11,436 nt of DNA from Granulicella sp. UBA5172 (GTDB taxonomy: Bacteria > Acidobacteriota > Terriglobia > Terriglobales > Acidobacteriaceae). The notes under the pieces were generated by a model that had not been told where the DNA came from, did no database searches, and worked only from the letters and a program-made list of their open reading frames with translations. The position numbers and the translations under genes are program-made. The stretch lies in the NCBI GenBank assembly GCA_002413385.1, contig DHWW01000285.1, positions 1 to 11,436 of the forward strand, given 5' to 3'. Shown here in pieces: positions 1-6,008 of this stretch (position 1 is the stretch's first letter; each line of letters starts with the position of its first letter).

Positions 1-76
1 CCCTGTACCCGTAGGACAACCGAGAGCGCAGTAAGCCGTTTGCGGTAGTAATCGAGGGCTGGAAAGGGATGCTCTG

Positions 77-175
77 ATGGCGTGGTCTGTCAATTTGCTA
101 ATTGATCCAGTTCCTGGTGGGGCGCCGTTGGCGCGGTACGAGACTGCGACTATCGAGGAGCAGAGGTGGGGATGA
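77..175 (+). CDS. Possible small ORF upstream of terminase (32 aa), unrecognised
   Basis: ATG at 77 opens a 32-residue frame (MAWSVNLLIDPVPGGAPL...) that ends three bases before the terminase GTG. A purine-rich stretch (GGAAAGGG, 61-68) lies about 8 nt upstream and could act as a ribosome binding site. The tight spacing to the terminase gene would suit translational coupling. I recognise no family. It is too short to be a normal small terminase subunit, which would be expected in this position. Upstream, one frame reads open from the window edge to a TAA at 32-34 and may be the tail of a previous gene, but ten codons are not enough to say. It may be a real small phage gene or chance. Confidence 0.3.
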   Translation: MAWSVNLLIDPVPGGAPLARYETATIEEQRWG

Positions 176-178
176 GAC

Positions 179-1684
179 GTGGTGGAGACGAGCGCGCTGA
201 AGATGTTGGGCCGGCAGATGGAGTGCGGCCCTGAGATGGCGGTTGAGATGGCTGCGGAGTGGCTGCGGGTGCGTGACAGGGAGGGACGCCTGCAGCCGCT
301 GGTGGCAAATGCTGCGCAGCGGAGATTTGAAGAGCAGCGGGGACGGCAGAATATTGTGCTGAAGGCCCGGCAGATGGGAGTGACGACGTGGGTGGCGGGG
401 AGGTTCTTTCTGCGCACGATTACGAAGCCTGGAACGTTGACACTACAGGTGGCGCATACCCGGGAGGCGGCGGAGGGGATCTTTCGCATCGTGCAGCGGA
501 TGTGGGAGGAGCTTCCGAAAGATATGCGCGAAGGGCCGCTAGTGCGAAGCAGGGCGAATGCGGGGCAGATGGTTTTTCCGGAACTCGACAGCGAGTATCG
601 GGTGGCGAGTGCTTGCGATATCGGAGCAGGCCGCGGGATGAGTTTGCAGAATCTGCATTGCAGCGAGGTGAGTCGATGGCCAGGAGATGCAGCGATGACG
701 CTGGCAGGGCTGAGGGCGGCATTGGCTCCGGGTGGTGAATTGGTGTTGGAGAGCACCCCAAACGGGGCATATGGAGCGTTCTATGTGGAGTGGTGTGCGG
801 GTGTCGAGGCTGGCGGTGACAGGAATGCGATGGTGCGTCATTTTCTGCCGTGGTGGATGGAGGCTTCGTATGTGGGGCCTCGTGTGGATGCTGCTGCGAT
901 GACCGAAGTGGAGGCGGCGCTGGTCGAGCGGCATGGGTTGAGCGAGAAGCAGATCGGGTTTCGGCGAGGGCTGGAGCGGAGTTATGGAGGGCTGAGATCG
1001 CAGGAGTTTGCTGAGGATGCGGAGACCTGCTTCCGGGCGACGGGATCGTGTTTCTTCAATATTGGGGCGATCGAGCGCCAGTTGGGGGAGTACGAAGAGA
1101 TTGTGGCTACTCGTCGAGGGGAAGCGCTGCTGGTTTGGCTTCCGCCACAGGAGGGACGCAAATATCTGGTGGCGGTAGACTCTGCCGGCGGCGGTGAGGA
1201 CGGTGACTTTGCAGCGGTGCAGGTGATTGATCGGCTGACGGGCTTGCAGTGTGCCGAGTTGCAGGAGAGACTGAGGCCATCGGAGCTGGCGAAGGTTGCG
1301 GTGGAGTTGGCGAAGGAATATCACGGTGCAATGATTGCAGTGGAGCGGAATAATCATGGTGCAGCTGTGCTGGCGTATATCGAGACGAGCGAGCACTATA
1401 CGACGGTGTACCGACAGGGTAGTGAGGCAGGGTGGCTGACGACGGCGGTATCGAAGCCGGAGATGACGGCGAGGTTGGGATCGCTCTTGGAGCAGAGGCC
1501 AGAGATCTTCAAGAGCAAGCGCTTGCTAAGCGAGTGCAGGACGTTTGTGGGACGAGAGCGTGGAAAGACTGGAGCGGCGAATGGCGCGCACGATGATCTG
1601 GTGATGGCAATGGCCGTGGCACAGGCGGTGCGTGAGGAAATGCTGCCCAGGTCCCACGGAACCTGGGCGGATGGAATAAGGTGA
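179..1684 (+). CDS. terL: Phage terminase large subunit (ATPase and nuclease)
   Basis: This is the DNA-packaging motor protein. It uses ATP to pump DNA through the portal and cuts the concatemer. The N-terminal ATPase shows a Walker A-like LKARQMGVTT (residues 61-70), a Walker B-like NLHCSEV ending in the catalytic Glu163 (158-164), and the coupling motif LESTPNG (190-196). The C-terminal RNase H-like nuclease shows its three acidic sites: Asp334 in VAVDSAGG, Glu389 in IAVERNNHG, and the Asp pair 472-473 in HDDLVMAMA. At 501 aa it is full length for the family and looks intact. The start is a GTG at 179; another GTG at 182 and an in-frame ATG at 203 are alternatives, and none has a strong SD. 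The last codons lie within a hairpin (1643-1670), and the kinase gene starts 18 nt after the stop. Confidence 0.93.
   Translation: MVETSALKMLGRQMECGPEMAVEMAAEWLRVRDREGRLQPLVANAAQRRFEEQRGRQNIVLKARQMGVTTWVAGRFFLRTITKPGTLTLQVAHTREAAEGIFRIVQRMWEELPKDMREGPLVRSRANAGQMVFPELDSEYRVASACDIGAGRGMSLQNLHCSEVSRWPGDAAMTLAGLRAALAPGGELVLESTPNGAYGAFYVEWCAGVEAGGDRNAMVRHFLPWWMEASYVGPRVDAAAMTEVEAALVERHGLSEKQIGFRRGLERSYGGLRSQEFAEDAETCFRATGSCFFNIGAIERQLGEYEEIVATRRGEALLVWLPPQEGRKYLVAVDSAGGGEDGDFAAVQVIDRLTGLQCAELQERLRPSELAKVAVELAKEYHGAMIAVERNNHGAAVLAYIETSEHYTTVYRQGSEAGWLTTAVSKPEMTARLGSLLEQRPEIFKSKRLLSECRTFVGRERGKTGAANGAHDDLVMAMAVAQAVREEMLPRSHGTWADGIR
1643..1670 (+). other. Hairpin in the 3' end of the terminase gene
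   Basis: GCCCAGGT (1645-1652) pairs perfectly with ACCTGGGC (1661-1668) around an 8-nt loop. It is extended by one T-G wobble and one C-G pair. There is no T-run after it, so it is not a typical intrinsic terminator. It lies within the coding sequence, just before the kinase gene. It could affect mRNA stability or expression of the next gene, or be chance. Confidence 0.35.
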
Positions 1685-1702
1685 TGGTGTGGGGTACGGG
1701 CG

Positions 1703-2569
1703 TTGGCGGTAACGGCAGTGCAGGCGATTCGTCGGATGCGGGGTGGAGCGCAGAGCCAGTTGATGCTGGGTGCGGATGGAAACCTGTGGGTGGTGAAGTT
1801 CAAGAACAATGCTCAACATCTGAGGGTGCTGGCGAACGAATTGATTGCAACGAGGATGGCCGAGGCGGTAGGGTTGTCGGTGCCGAAGAGCGATGTGGTC
1901 GAGGTGAGTGATTGGCTGATTGCGAATAGCCCCGAGATGGTGGTGGACCTGGGGCGTGGTCTTCGTGAACGATGTGCGAGTGGATTGCAGTTTGGGAGTA
2001 GGTTTGTTGGAGGTCTGATGCCGGGGCAAGTTGTGGATTACCTGCCCGAGCCGCAGATGGATGAGGTGAGAAACCTGGCCGAGTTTGCGGGGATGCTGGT
2101 CCTGGACAAATGGACGGGCAACTGCAATGGACGACAGGCGGTGTTTGAACGGAAGCCGAGGGAGAGGAAGTATAGAGCGACGTTCATTGACCAGGGGTTT
2201 TGCTTCAATGCGGGAGAATGGACCTTTCCAGATGCGCCGCTGCGAGGCGTGTTTGCGCGTAACCAGGTGTATGCCAGGGTACGTGGCTGGGAGAGCTTTG
2301 AGCCATGGTTGAATCGGGTAGAAGAGTTTGCGGCGGAGGGGTTGTGGAAGATCGCGGAAGAGATCCCGCCAGAGTGGTACGGCGGCGATACGGTAGTGAT
2401 CGAGCGTCTGATGGAGATGTTGTTGAAGCGAAGACTGCGAGTGAGAGAGTTGATCGAACAGTTTCGTGTGTCCAATCGGGAACCATTCCCGAACTGGGGA
2501 GCGGTGAAGAGCATTGTGGTTCCGGGGAGCTTTGAGTTTAGGGCAAATCCGGGAGACTTTGTAATGTAG
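1703..2569 (+). CDS. HipA-like protein kinase (HipA_2-type)
   Basis: This is a putative Ser/Thr kinase of the HipA-like superfamily, 288 aa. A Gly-rich loop-like RRMRGGAQSQLM lies near the N-terminus (10-21), followed by a VVKF lysine (Lys32) in the usual ATP-binding position. The catalytic loop is LVLDKWTGNCNGRQAVF (132-148) with Asp135, Asn140 and Asn142. The metal-binding Asp163 is in FIDQGFCFN. These are family hallmarks, so the enzyme looks intact. E. coli HipA phosphorylates glutamyl-tRNA synthetase and causes persistence; the target of this shorter branch is unknown to me. No HipB-like helix-turn-helix antitoxin gene is adjacent. The partner is the DUF3037 gene, 9 nt downstream. The start is TTG 1703 (GTG 1718 is possible); the upstream stop is the terminase's own TGA in the same frame, and no clear SD is seen. 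It has no evident role in virion assembly and is probably an accessory cassette. Confidence 0.85.
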   Translation: MAVTAVQAIRRMRGGAQSQLMLGADGNLWVVKFKNNAQHLRVLANELIATRMAEAVGLSVPKSDVVEVSDWLIANSPEMVVDLGRGLRERCASGLQFGSRFVGGLMPGQVVDYLPEPQMDEVRNLAEFAGMLVLDKWTGNCNGRQAVFERKPRERKYRATFIDQGFCFNAGEWTFPDAPLRGVFARNQVYARVRGWESFEPWLNRVEEFAAEGLWKIAEEIPPEWYGGDTVVIERLMEMLLKRRLRVRELIEQFRVSNREPFPNWGAVKSIVVPGSFEFRANPGDFVM

Positions 2570-2578
2570 AGTTGGCGG

Positions 2579-3421
2579 TTGAAGGACTTGGAGGTTTGGG
2601 TGCGCGAGCGGTTACAGTGCGAATTTTCTCTCATCCGGTATGTGCCGGATGTAGTGAAGGGAGAGTTTGCGAATATTGGCGTGGTGTTGCGCGAAGCCGG
2701 GCGGGAGGATTCCGCGACGGTGAAGTTTACGCGCGACTGGAGCCGGGTGAAGTGCCTGGATCCGGACGCTGATGTGGAGCTGCTGGAGTCGCTGGAATCG
2801 GAGATTGCGCTGAGGTTGCAGGCTGGGGTGGAGTTGCGGGTGAATGCGAAGCCGATGCTTGAGACGCTGGAGGATTCGCTTTCGAATAGCGTGCAGCTGA
2901 CGGAGATGCGCGGGACGCTGGCTGAGAGTTTGCCAGCGGAGATGGAGCAGCTTCTGCGGATGTATGTAGAGCCGATGAAGGTGCCGTCGACACGCAGAAA
3001 AGCGAGTGGGCGCGGGGCGATTGTGTCGAACATGCGCGATACGTTTGAGCGCGCGGGTGTGTGGCGGCTGATGCGAAAGAAGATTGCTGCGGCGCAATAT
3101 ACGCAGGTGGGCGATCCGTTGAAGATCGACTGCGGGTATCGCAATGGCAAGGTGCGGATGTTTCATGCAGTGTCGCTGGAGAATGACGTGGAGGGCGCGA
3201 AGGGGATTGCGTACTCGGTGGAAGCGTTGCGAAACGGCGTTATGAGCAGCGAGGGTGTGGAATTGGAGTTGACTGCCGTGGTGGAGACGATCGGCGCTAT
3301 TGCGGACCAGGAGCAGTATGGGTTCGGAGTGAGCGTGATGGAGCGTGAGGCGATCAGGGTGTTGACGGTTGCTGACCTTGGGCGTGTGGCAGAGACGGCG
3401 AAGCGAGAGCTGAGAGTTTAG
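2579..3421 (+). CDS. DUF3037 family protein, partner of the HipA-like kinase
   Basis: The 280-residue protein has the DUF3037 N-terminal signature: FSLIRYVPDVVKGEF (16-30) followed by ANIGVVL (31-37). The rest is mixed helix and strand with no membrane segment or signal peptide. To my knowledge DUF3037 has no assigned biochemical function, but such genes are often found beside HipA-like kinases, as here. The intergenic gap is only 9 nt, so the two are probably co-transcribed. Plausible roles are an antitoxin, regulator, adaptor or substrate of the kinase; none is shown by the sequence. The start is taken as TTG 2579, with GTG 2600 as an alternative; neither has a good SD. A strong terminator follows 31 nt after the stop, so the pair looks like a closed unit. 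Confidence 0.82.
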   Translation: MKDLEVWVRERLQCEFSLIRYVPDVVKGEFANIGVVLREAGREDSATVKFTRDWSRVKCLDPDADVELLESLESEIALRLQAGVELRVNAKPMLETLEDSLSNSVQLTEMRGTLAESLPAEMEQLLRMYVEPMKVPSTRRKASGRGAIVSNMRDTFERAGVWRLMRKKIAAAQYTQVGDPLKIDCGYRNGKVRMFHAVSLENDVEGAKGIAYSVEALRNGVMSSEGVELELTAVVETIGAIADQEQYGFGVSVMEREAIRVLTVADLGRVAETAKRELRV

Positions 3422-3452
3422 CGAAGTAGGGAACAGGAACGATGGAATTGAG

Positions 3453-3480
3453 AAGACGTAGCCAAATGGCTGCGTCTTTT
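3453..3480 (+). terminator. Intrinsic terminator after the kinase/DUF3037 cassette
   Basis: An 11-bp stem pairs 3453-3463 (AAGACGTAGCC) with 3468-3478 (GGCTGCGTCTT), with one G-U wobble, around an AAAT tetraloop. It runs straight into TTTT (3477-3480) and another T-rich stretch. The T-run is on the + strand side only, so it acts on transcription from the left. It lies between the DUF3037 stop and the portal SD, which also argues against starting the portal at the in-frame ATG 3442. Confidence 0.82.
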
Positions 3481-3490
3481 GTGTTTGAAG

Positions 3491-3496
3491 AGGAGG
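3491..3496 (+). promoter_or_regulatory. Shine-Dalgarno of the portal gene
   Basis: AGGAGG lies 5 nt before ATG 3502. It decides the portal start over the longer in-frame ATG at 3442, which would put the terminator inside the coding region. Confidence 0.85.
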
Positions 3497-3501
3497 TTGG
3501 A

Positions 3502-4761
3502 ATGAGTTTCGGAGCGTCAGTGAAAGAGATATGGAAGCGGGTTGCTGGAGTGGAAGCGTCTGGAATAGACCCGTCGGCAGAGAACTTTGGCGAGCGTAAG
3601 ACAACTGTAACGCCGCTGGGGATGAACTCTATCTTCGCGCCGTTTCGGACGACAGGCATCCAGAATGCTCTGCCCAAGCCTACGGCGGCGAATCTGCGAC
3701 GGTTTGCAGAGACACCTGTGGCGCGGCGAGCAATTAACTGCATCAAGGACCGGATTGCGTGCATGGATTGGCGGATCGAGGTGCGGCAGAGTGCGGGGGA
3801 GGACCTTGTAGGCGATCGCGGCAAGAGGGCAGAGGCGCTGACGCGAGCCTTCGAAATGCCGAACGAGAGTGACAGCTTTCGCACGATGATCGAACAGGTG
3901 ATCGAGGACACACTGGTAGGTGGCTTTGGCGCAGCGGAGATCGATACGGGAGACAGTGATCTGCCGGTGAGGATCTATCCGGTGGATGGTGCGTCGATCC
4001 AGGTGAACGGGAACTGGAAGGGCAATCCGAGCGAACCGCGGTATGCACAAGTTACCGGCAAGCTCGGGAAGGAGGCGCTGTTGCCGCTGCGCGATGACGA
4101 GCTGATGTATGTTCGGCTGAACTCGCGGAGTCATACTCCGTTTGGACTGGGGAAGGTGGAGGTTGCGTTTGAATCCATTTCGCACTTTCTGCAGGCTCAC
4201 CGGTATGCAGCACGGTTGGCCTCGAACAGCGTGGTGCAGTATGCGCTGTGGCTGAATGAACGGACTCCGGAACAGCATGAGCGACTGATTCGCTGGTGGC
4301 AGGATGAAGTTGAGGGCTCGGGACGGGTTCCGGTGCTGAGCTCGGAGCAGAAGCCCGAGGTGTTGAAGTTTGCGGCCGGGACGGATGCGGACTTACGGCT
4401 GGAATGGCAGCAGTTTCTGCTGACGATGATTGCGAATGCGTTTGATCTGCCGGCGATGATGGTGGGTGTTTCACAGAATGTGAACCGGTCAACGGCAGGG
4501 GAGTTGGCAGATGAAGCATTTCAGAATGCGATCGTTCCACTGGCGAAGTTGATTGCTGATCACCTGACGCGCGACGTGATTGTGAAGCGTCTGGGTTGGA
4601 GCGATCTGCGATTCGTATGGAGCGACCTCGAGAGCCGCGATGAGGCGGTCGAGATGGAGATCCAGACGAAGTTGCTGGCTGCGGGAGTTCTGTCGGTGGC
4701 AGAGGTGAGGGCGTTGCGCGGCCTGGCACCGGCAGAGTTAGCAAGTCCATTGGTCGAGTAA
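3502..4761 (+). CDS. Phage portal protein (HK97-like)
   Basis: The portal forms the ring at one head vertex, through which DNA enters and to which the tail attaches. The 419-residue product has the expected layout. An N-terminal region ends in TPVARRAINCIKDRIACMDW (71-90). A clip/stem region holds YPVDGASIQVNGNW (159-172) and LRDDELMYVRLNSRSHTPFG (196-215). A helical crown-side region contains FLLTMIANAFDLPAMMVGV (305-323) and the NRSTAGELADEAFQNAIVPL segment (328-347), both typical of this family. It is full length and intact. It is placed directly before the protease, as in HK97-like phages. No promoter is obvious in the 20 nt between the upstream terminator and this start, so transcription must read through the terminator or begin inside the DUF3037 gene. 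Confidence 0.92.
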   Translation: MSFGASVKEIWKRVAGVEASGIDPSAENFGERKTTVTPLGMNSIFAPFRTTGIQNALPKPTAANLRRFAETPVARRAINCIKDRIACMDWRIEVRQSAGEDLVGDRGKRAEALTRAFEMPNESDSFRTMIEQVIEDTLVGGFGAAEIDTGDSDLPVRIYPVDGASIQVNGNWKGNPSEPRYAQVTGKLGKEALLPLRDDELMYVRLNSRSHTPFGLGKVEVAFESISHFLQAHRYAARLASNSVVQYALWLNERTPEQHERLIRWWQDEVEGSGRVPVLSSEQKPEVLKFAAGTDADLRLEWQQFLLTMIANAFDLPAMMVGVSQNVNRSTAGELADEAFQNAIVPLAKLIADHLTRDVIVKRLGWSDLRFVWSDLESRDEAVEMEIQTKLLAAGVLSVAEVRALRGLAPAELASPLVE

Positions 4762-4809
4762 CAGACGCTTGATGTATGGGCGTTTTGTCTCGATTGAAGG
4801 AAAGCGAAG

Positions 4810-4815
4810 AGGAGG
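4810..4815 (+). promoter_or_regulatory. Shine-Dalgarno of the protease gene
   Basis: AGGAGG lies 5 nt before ATG 4821, the same spacing as at the portal. It favours that start over the longer in-frame ATG 4776, which has no comparable site. A second ATG at 4817 is out of frame. Confidence 0.8.
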
Positions 4816-4820
4816 AATGC

Positions 4821-5420
4821 ATGGAGAGAGCAGTGCAGTTGCGTCGAGTGGTGCGGCAACGTTGTAGTGGACGCGAGCTGCGGGCGATGGCGGTGGAGTT
4901 TCCAGAGGTGGTTGGGCACCCGAATCGGTTGCCGTTTGAGGGCTGTTTGACGTTGGTCGATGTGCCCAGCGACAAGGCTCCGAGTGGTGCGCGCGGACAT
5001 CGCGTAGTGCTGACGAGAGAGGCCGCGGAGACAGCGCTGCCGAGCTTGCTGGGCATGGCGGTGGACTACAAAGCTGGGTGGGACGGACATGATGCGCGGC
5101 AGAAGTGCGGCATTATCACGTCGGCTCATCTGGACGGCAGCAAGTTGCTGGTAAGTGGGTTCTTGTTTGCGCGGGACTTTCCGGAGATGGAAGCGAAGGT
5201 TGGCGGTATTACAGCTGGAGCTGACAGCGCGATGGGGATGAGCTACGAACTGGCAGATGCGCATGTCGCGGACATGCGCGATGTGGTGTGGCGGCTGACG
5301 CGGGCGACTTTTACAGGCGCAGCCATTCTGTTGCGTGAGAAGGCGGCCTATCGAGGGACATCGTTTCGTGTGTGCCGCAGAACTGACCATCGGCTAACAC
5401 GGGTGGCCGTGGCAAAGTAG
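4821..5420 (+). CDS. Putative prohead (capsid maturation) protease
   Basis: Position between portal and scaffold/capsid, together with sequence pattern, points to a herpesvirus-fold prohead serine protease, which digests the scaffold during head maturation. The product is 199 aa from ATG 4821. FEGCLTLVDVPSDKAPSG (39-56) begins the barrel. GWDGHDARQKCGIITSA (86-102) carries the likely catalytic His90 and the conserved Gly of the following strand. KLLVSGFLF (108-116) is a core strand. AMGMSYEL (137-144) carries the likely nucleophile Ser141. LTRATFTGAAIL (159-170) matches the late strand usually seen as 'L.EvS....A', but has Ala-Thr in place of the usual Val-Ser. It is more divergent than the portal or terminase, so the family is inferred partly from context. 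The C-terminal 20 residues are basic. Confidence 0.72.
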   Translation: MERAVQLRRVVRQRCSGRELRAMAVEFPEVVGHPNRLPFEGCLTLVDVPSDKAPSGARGHRVVLTREAAETALPSLLGMAVDYKAGWDGHDARQKCGIITSAHLDGSKLLVSGFLFARDFPEMEAKVGGITAGADSAMGMSYELADAHVADMRDVVWRLTRATFTGAAILLREKAAYRGTSFRVCRRTDHRLTRVAVAK

Positions 5421-5458
5421 TGCGTCTTGATGGGCGCGAGAAAGATGGAGGATAGGCA

Positions 5459-5890
5459 ATGGAAGATCGGAATGTGGTGGATTTAATGGAAGCGACAGAG
5501 CGGCTTGAGGCTGTGGCTGAAGCCCTGGAGCAGGCTGCTTCGCGGCTGGTTGAGCGACAGGTGGCATTGGCTGCGGAGGCAGAGGAGCATGTTGGCCGGA
5601 TTGTGGCGACAGTGGAGACCGCTCGCGAGGCAGAGCTGGAACGACGACTAGCGGAGGCTGAGGCGAGAATCGTCGAGCTAACGGCATCGGCTGGTTCGCA
5701 GGAGTTTGGACGCAAAACGTTGCCGGTGGGTATGGCATCGATGCTTGCGAAGCAGGGCGTGACGCTGGAGTTGGGCGCAGCCGGCGCATCGATTGACGCA
5801 CCTTCACTGGACGGTGCGCTATCGAGCCTCGGCATCGAGCAGCGGATTGCGGTGAAGTCTGAGCTGAGACGCGCGGGCTTGCTGGGTTAG
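5459..5890 (+). CDS. Putative capsid scaffolding protein (coiled coil)
   Basis: The 143-residue product is mostly helical. Residues about 10-77 form a charged Ala/Glu/Leu-rich coiled coil (LEAVAEALEQAASRLVERQV, then LERRLAEAEARIVEL). A short C-terminal domain follows and ends in IEQRIAVKSELRRAGLLG. A coiled-coil protein between protease and major capsid protein is the usual place for a scaffold, which nucleates the prohead and is then degraded. The capsid protein here is short and lacks an N-terminal delta domain, which fits a separate scaffold gene. GGAGGA (5447-5452) lies 6 nt before the ATG. No sequence motif proves the role; it rests on architecture and gene order. Confidence 0.68.
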   Translation: MEDRNVVDLMEATERLEAVAEALEQAASRLVERQVALAAEAEEHVGRIVATVETAREAELERRLAEAEARIVELTASAGSQEFGRKTLPVGMASMLAKQGVTLELGAAGASIDAPSLDGALSSLGIEQRIAVKSELRRAGLLG

Positions 5891-5939
5891 TTCGTCGGGT
5901 CGCTTCGGTCGAGATGATCGTAAGTGAGTGGGAAAGAAC

Positions 5940-6008
5940 ATGGCGCGGCAGGACTACGGTCCGAGCTGCGCTATTTGCTTAACGAATATACGAGGAGAAA
6001 CAGAATGA
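5940..6008 (+). CDS. Possible 22-aa leader ORF overlapping the capsid start
   Basis: ATG 5940 opens a 22-codon frame (MARQDYGPSCAICL...) whose TGA overlaps the capsid ATG as ATGA. A weak GGGAAAG lies just upstream. The overlap would suit translational coupling with the capsid gene. The capsid has its own good SD, so this may be chance. Confidence 0.18.
   Translation: MARQDYGPSCAICLTNIRGETE
5992..5997 (+). promoter_or_regulatory. Shine-Dalgarno of the major capsid gene
   Basis: GAGGAG lies 7 nt before ATG 6005. It favours this start over the in-frame GTG 5924, which would add 27 residues and lacks an SD of this quality. Confidence 0.78.

Noticed and set aside
2038..3150. 370-codon open frame on the - strand across the kinase and DUF3037 genes
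   Set aside because: It overlaps two recognised + strand genes, has low-complexity Ser/Arg/Thr-rich sequence and no motif. It arises because the + strand is G-rich and so rarely yields stops on the complement.
3362..3400. TTGACG as a -35 box for a portal promoter in the DUF3037 gene
   Set aside because: No -10-like hexamer occurs 16-18 nt downstream; the region is GC-rich.
3442..3501. Longer portal start at ATG 3442
   Set aside because: It has no SD at the right distance, and the terminator lies inside this extension. ATG 3502 has AGGAGG 5 nt upstream.
4765..4790. Possible terminator between portal and protease (ACGC...GCGTTTT)
   Set aside because: The stem is only 4 bp with a loop of about 11 nt. 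This is too weak to call.
4052..5056. 334-codon open frame on the - strand under portal and protease
   Set aside because: It is Ser/Thr/Pro-rich and lies over recognised genes. It is a shadow of their codon bias.
5960..5995. AT-rich AATATA as a -10 box for a capsid promoter
   Set aside because: No -35-like sequence lies at a suitable distance upstream.
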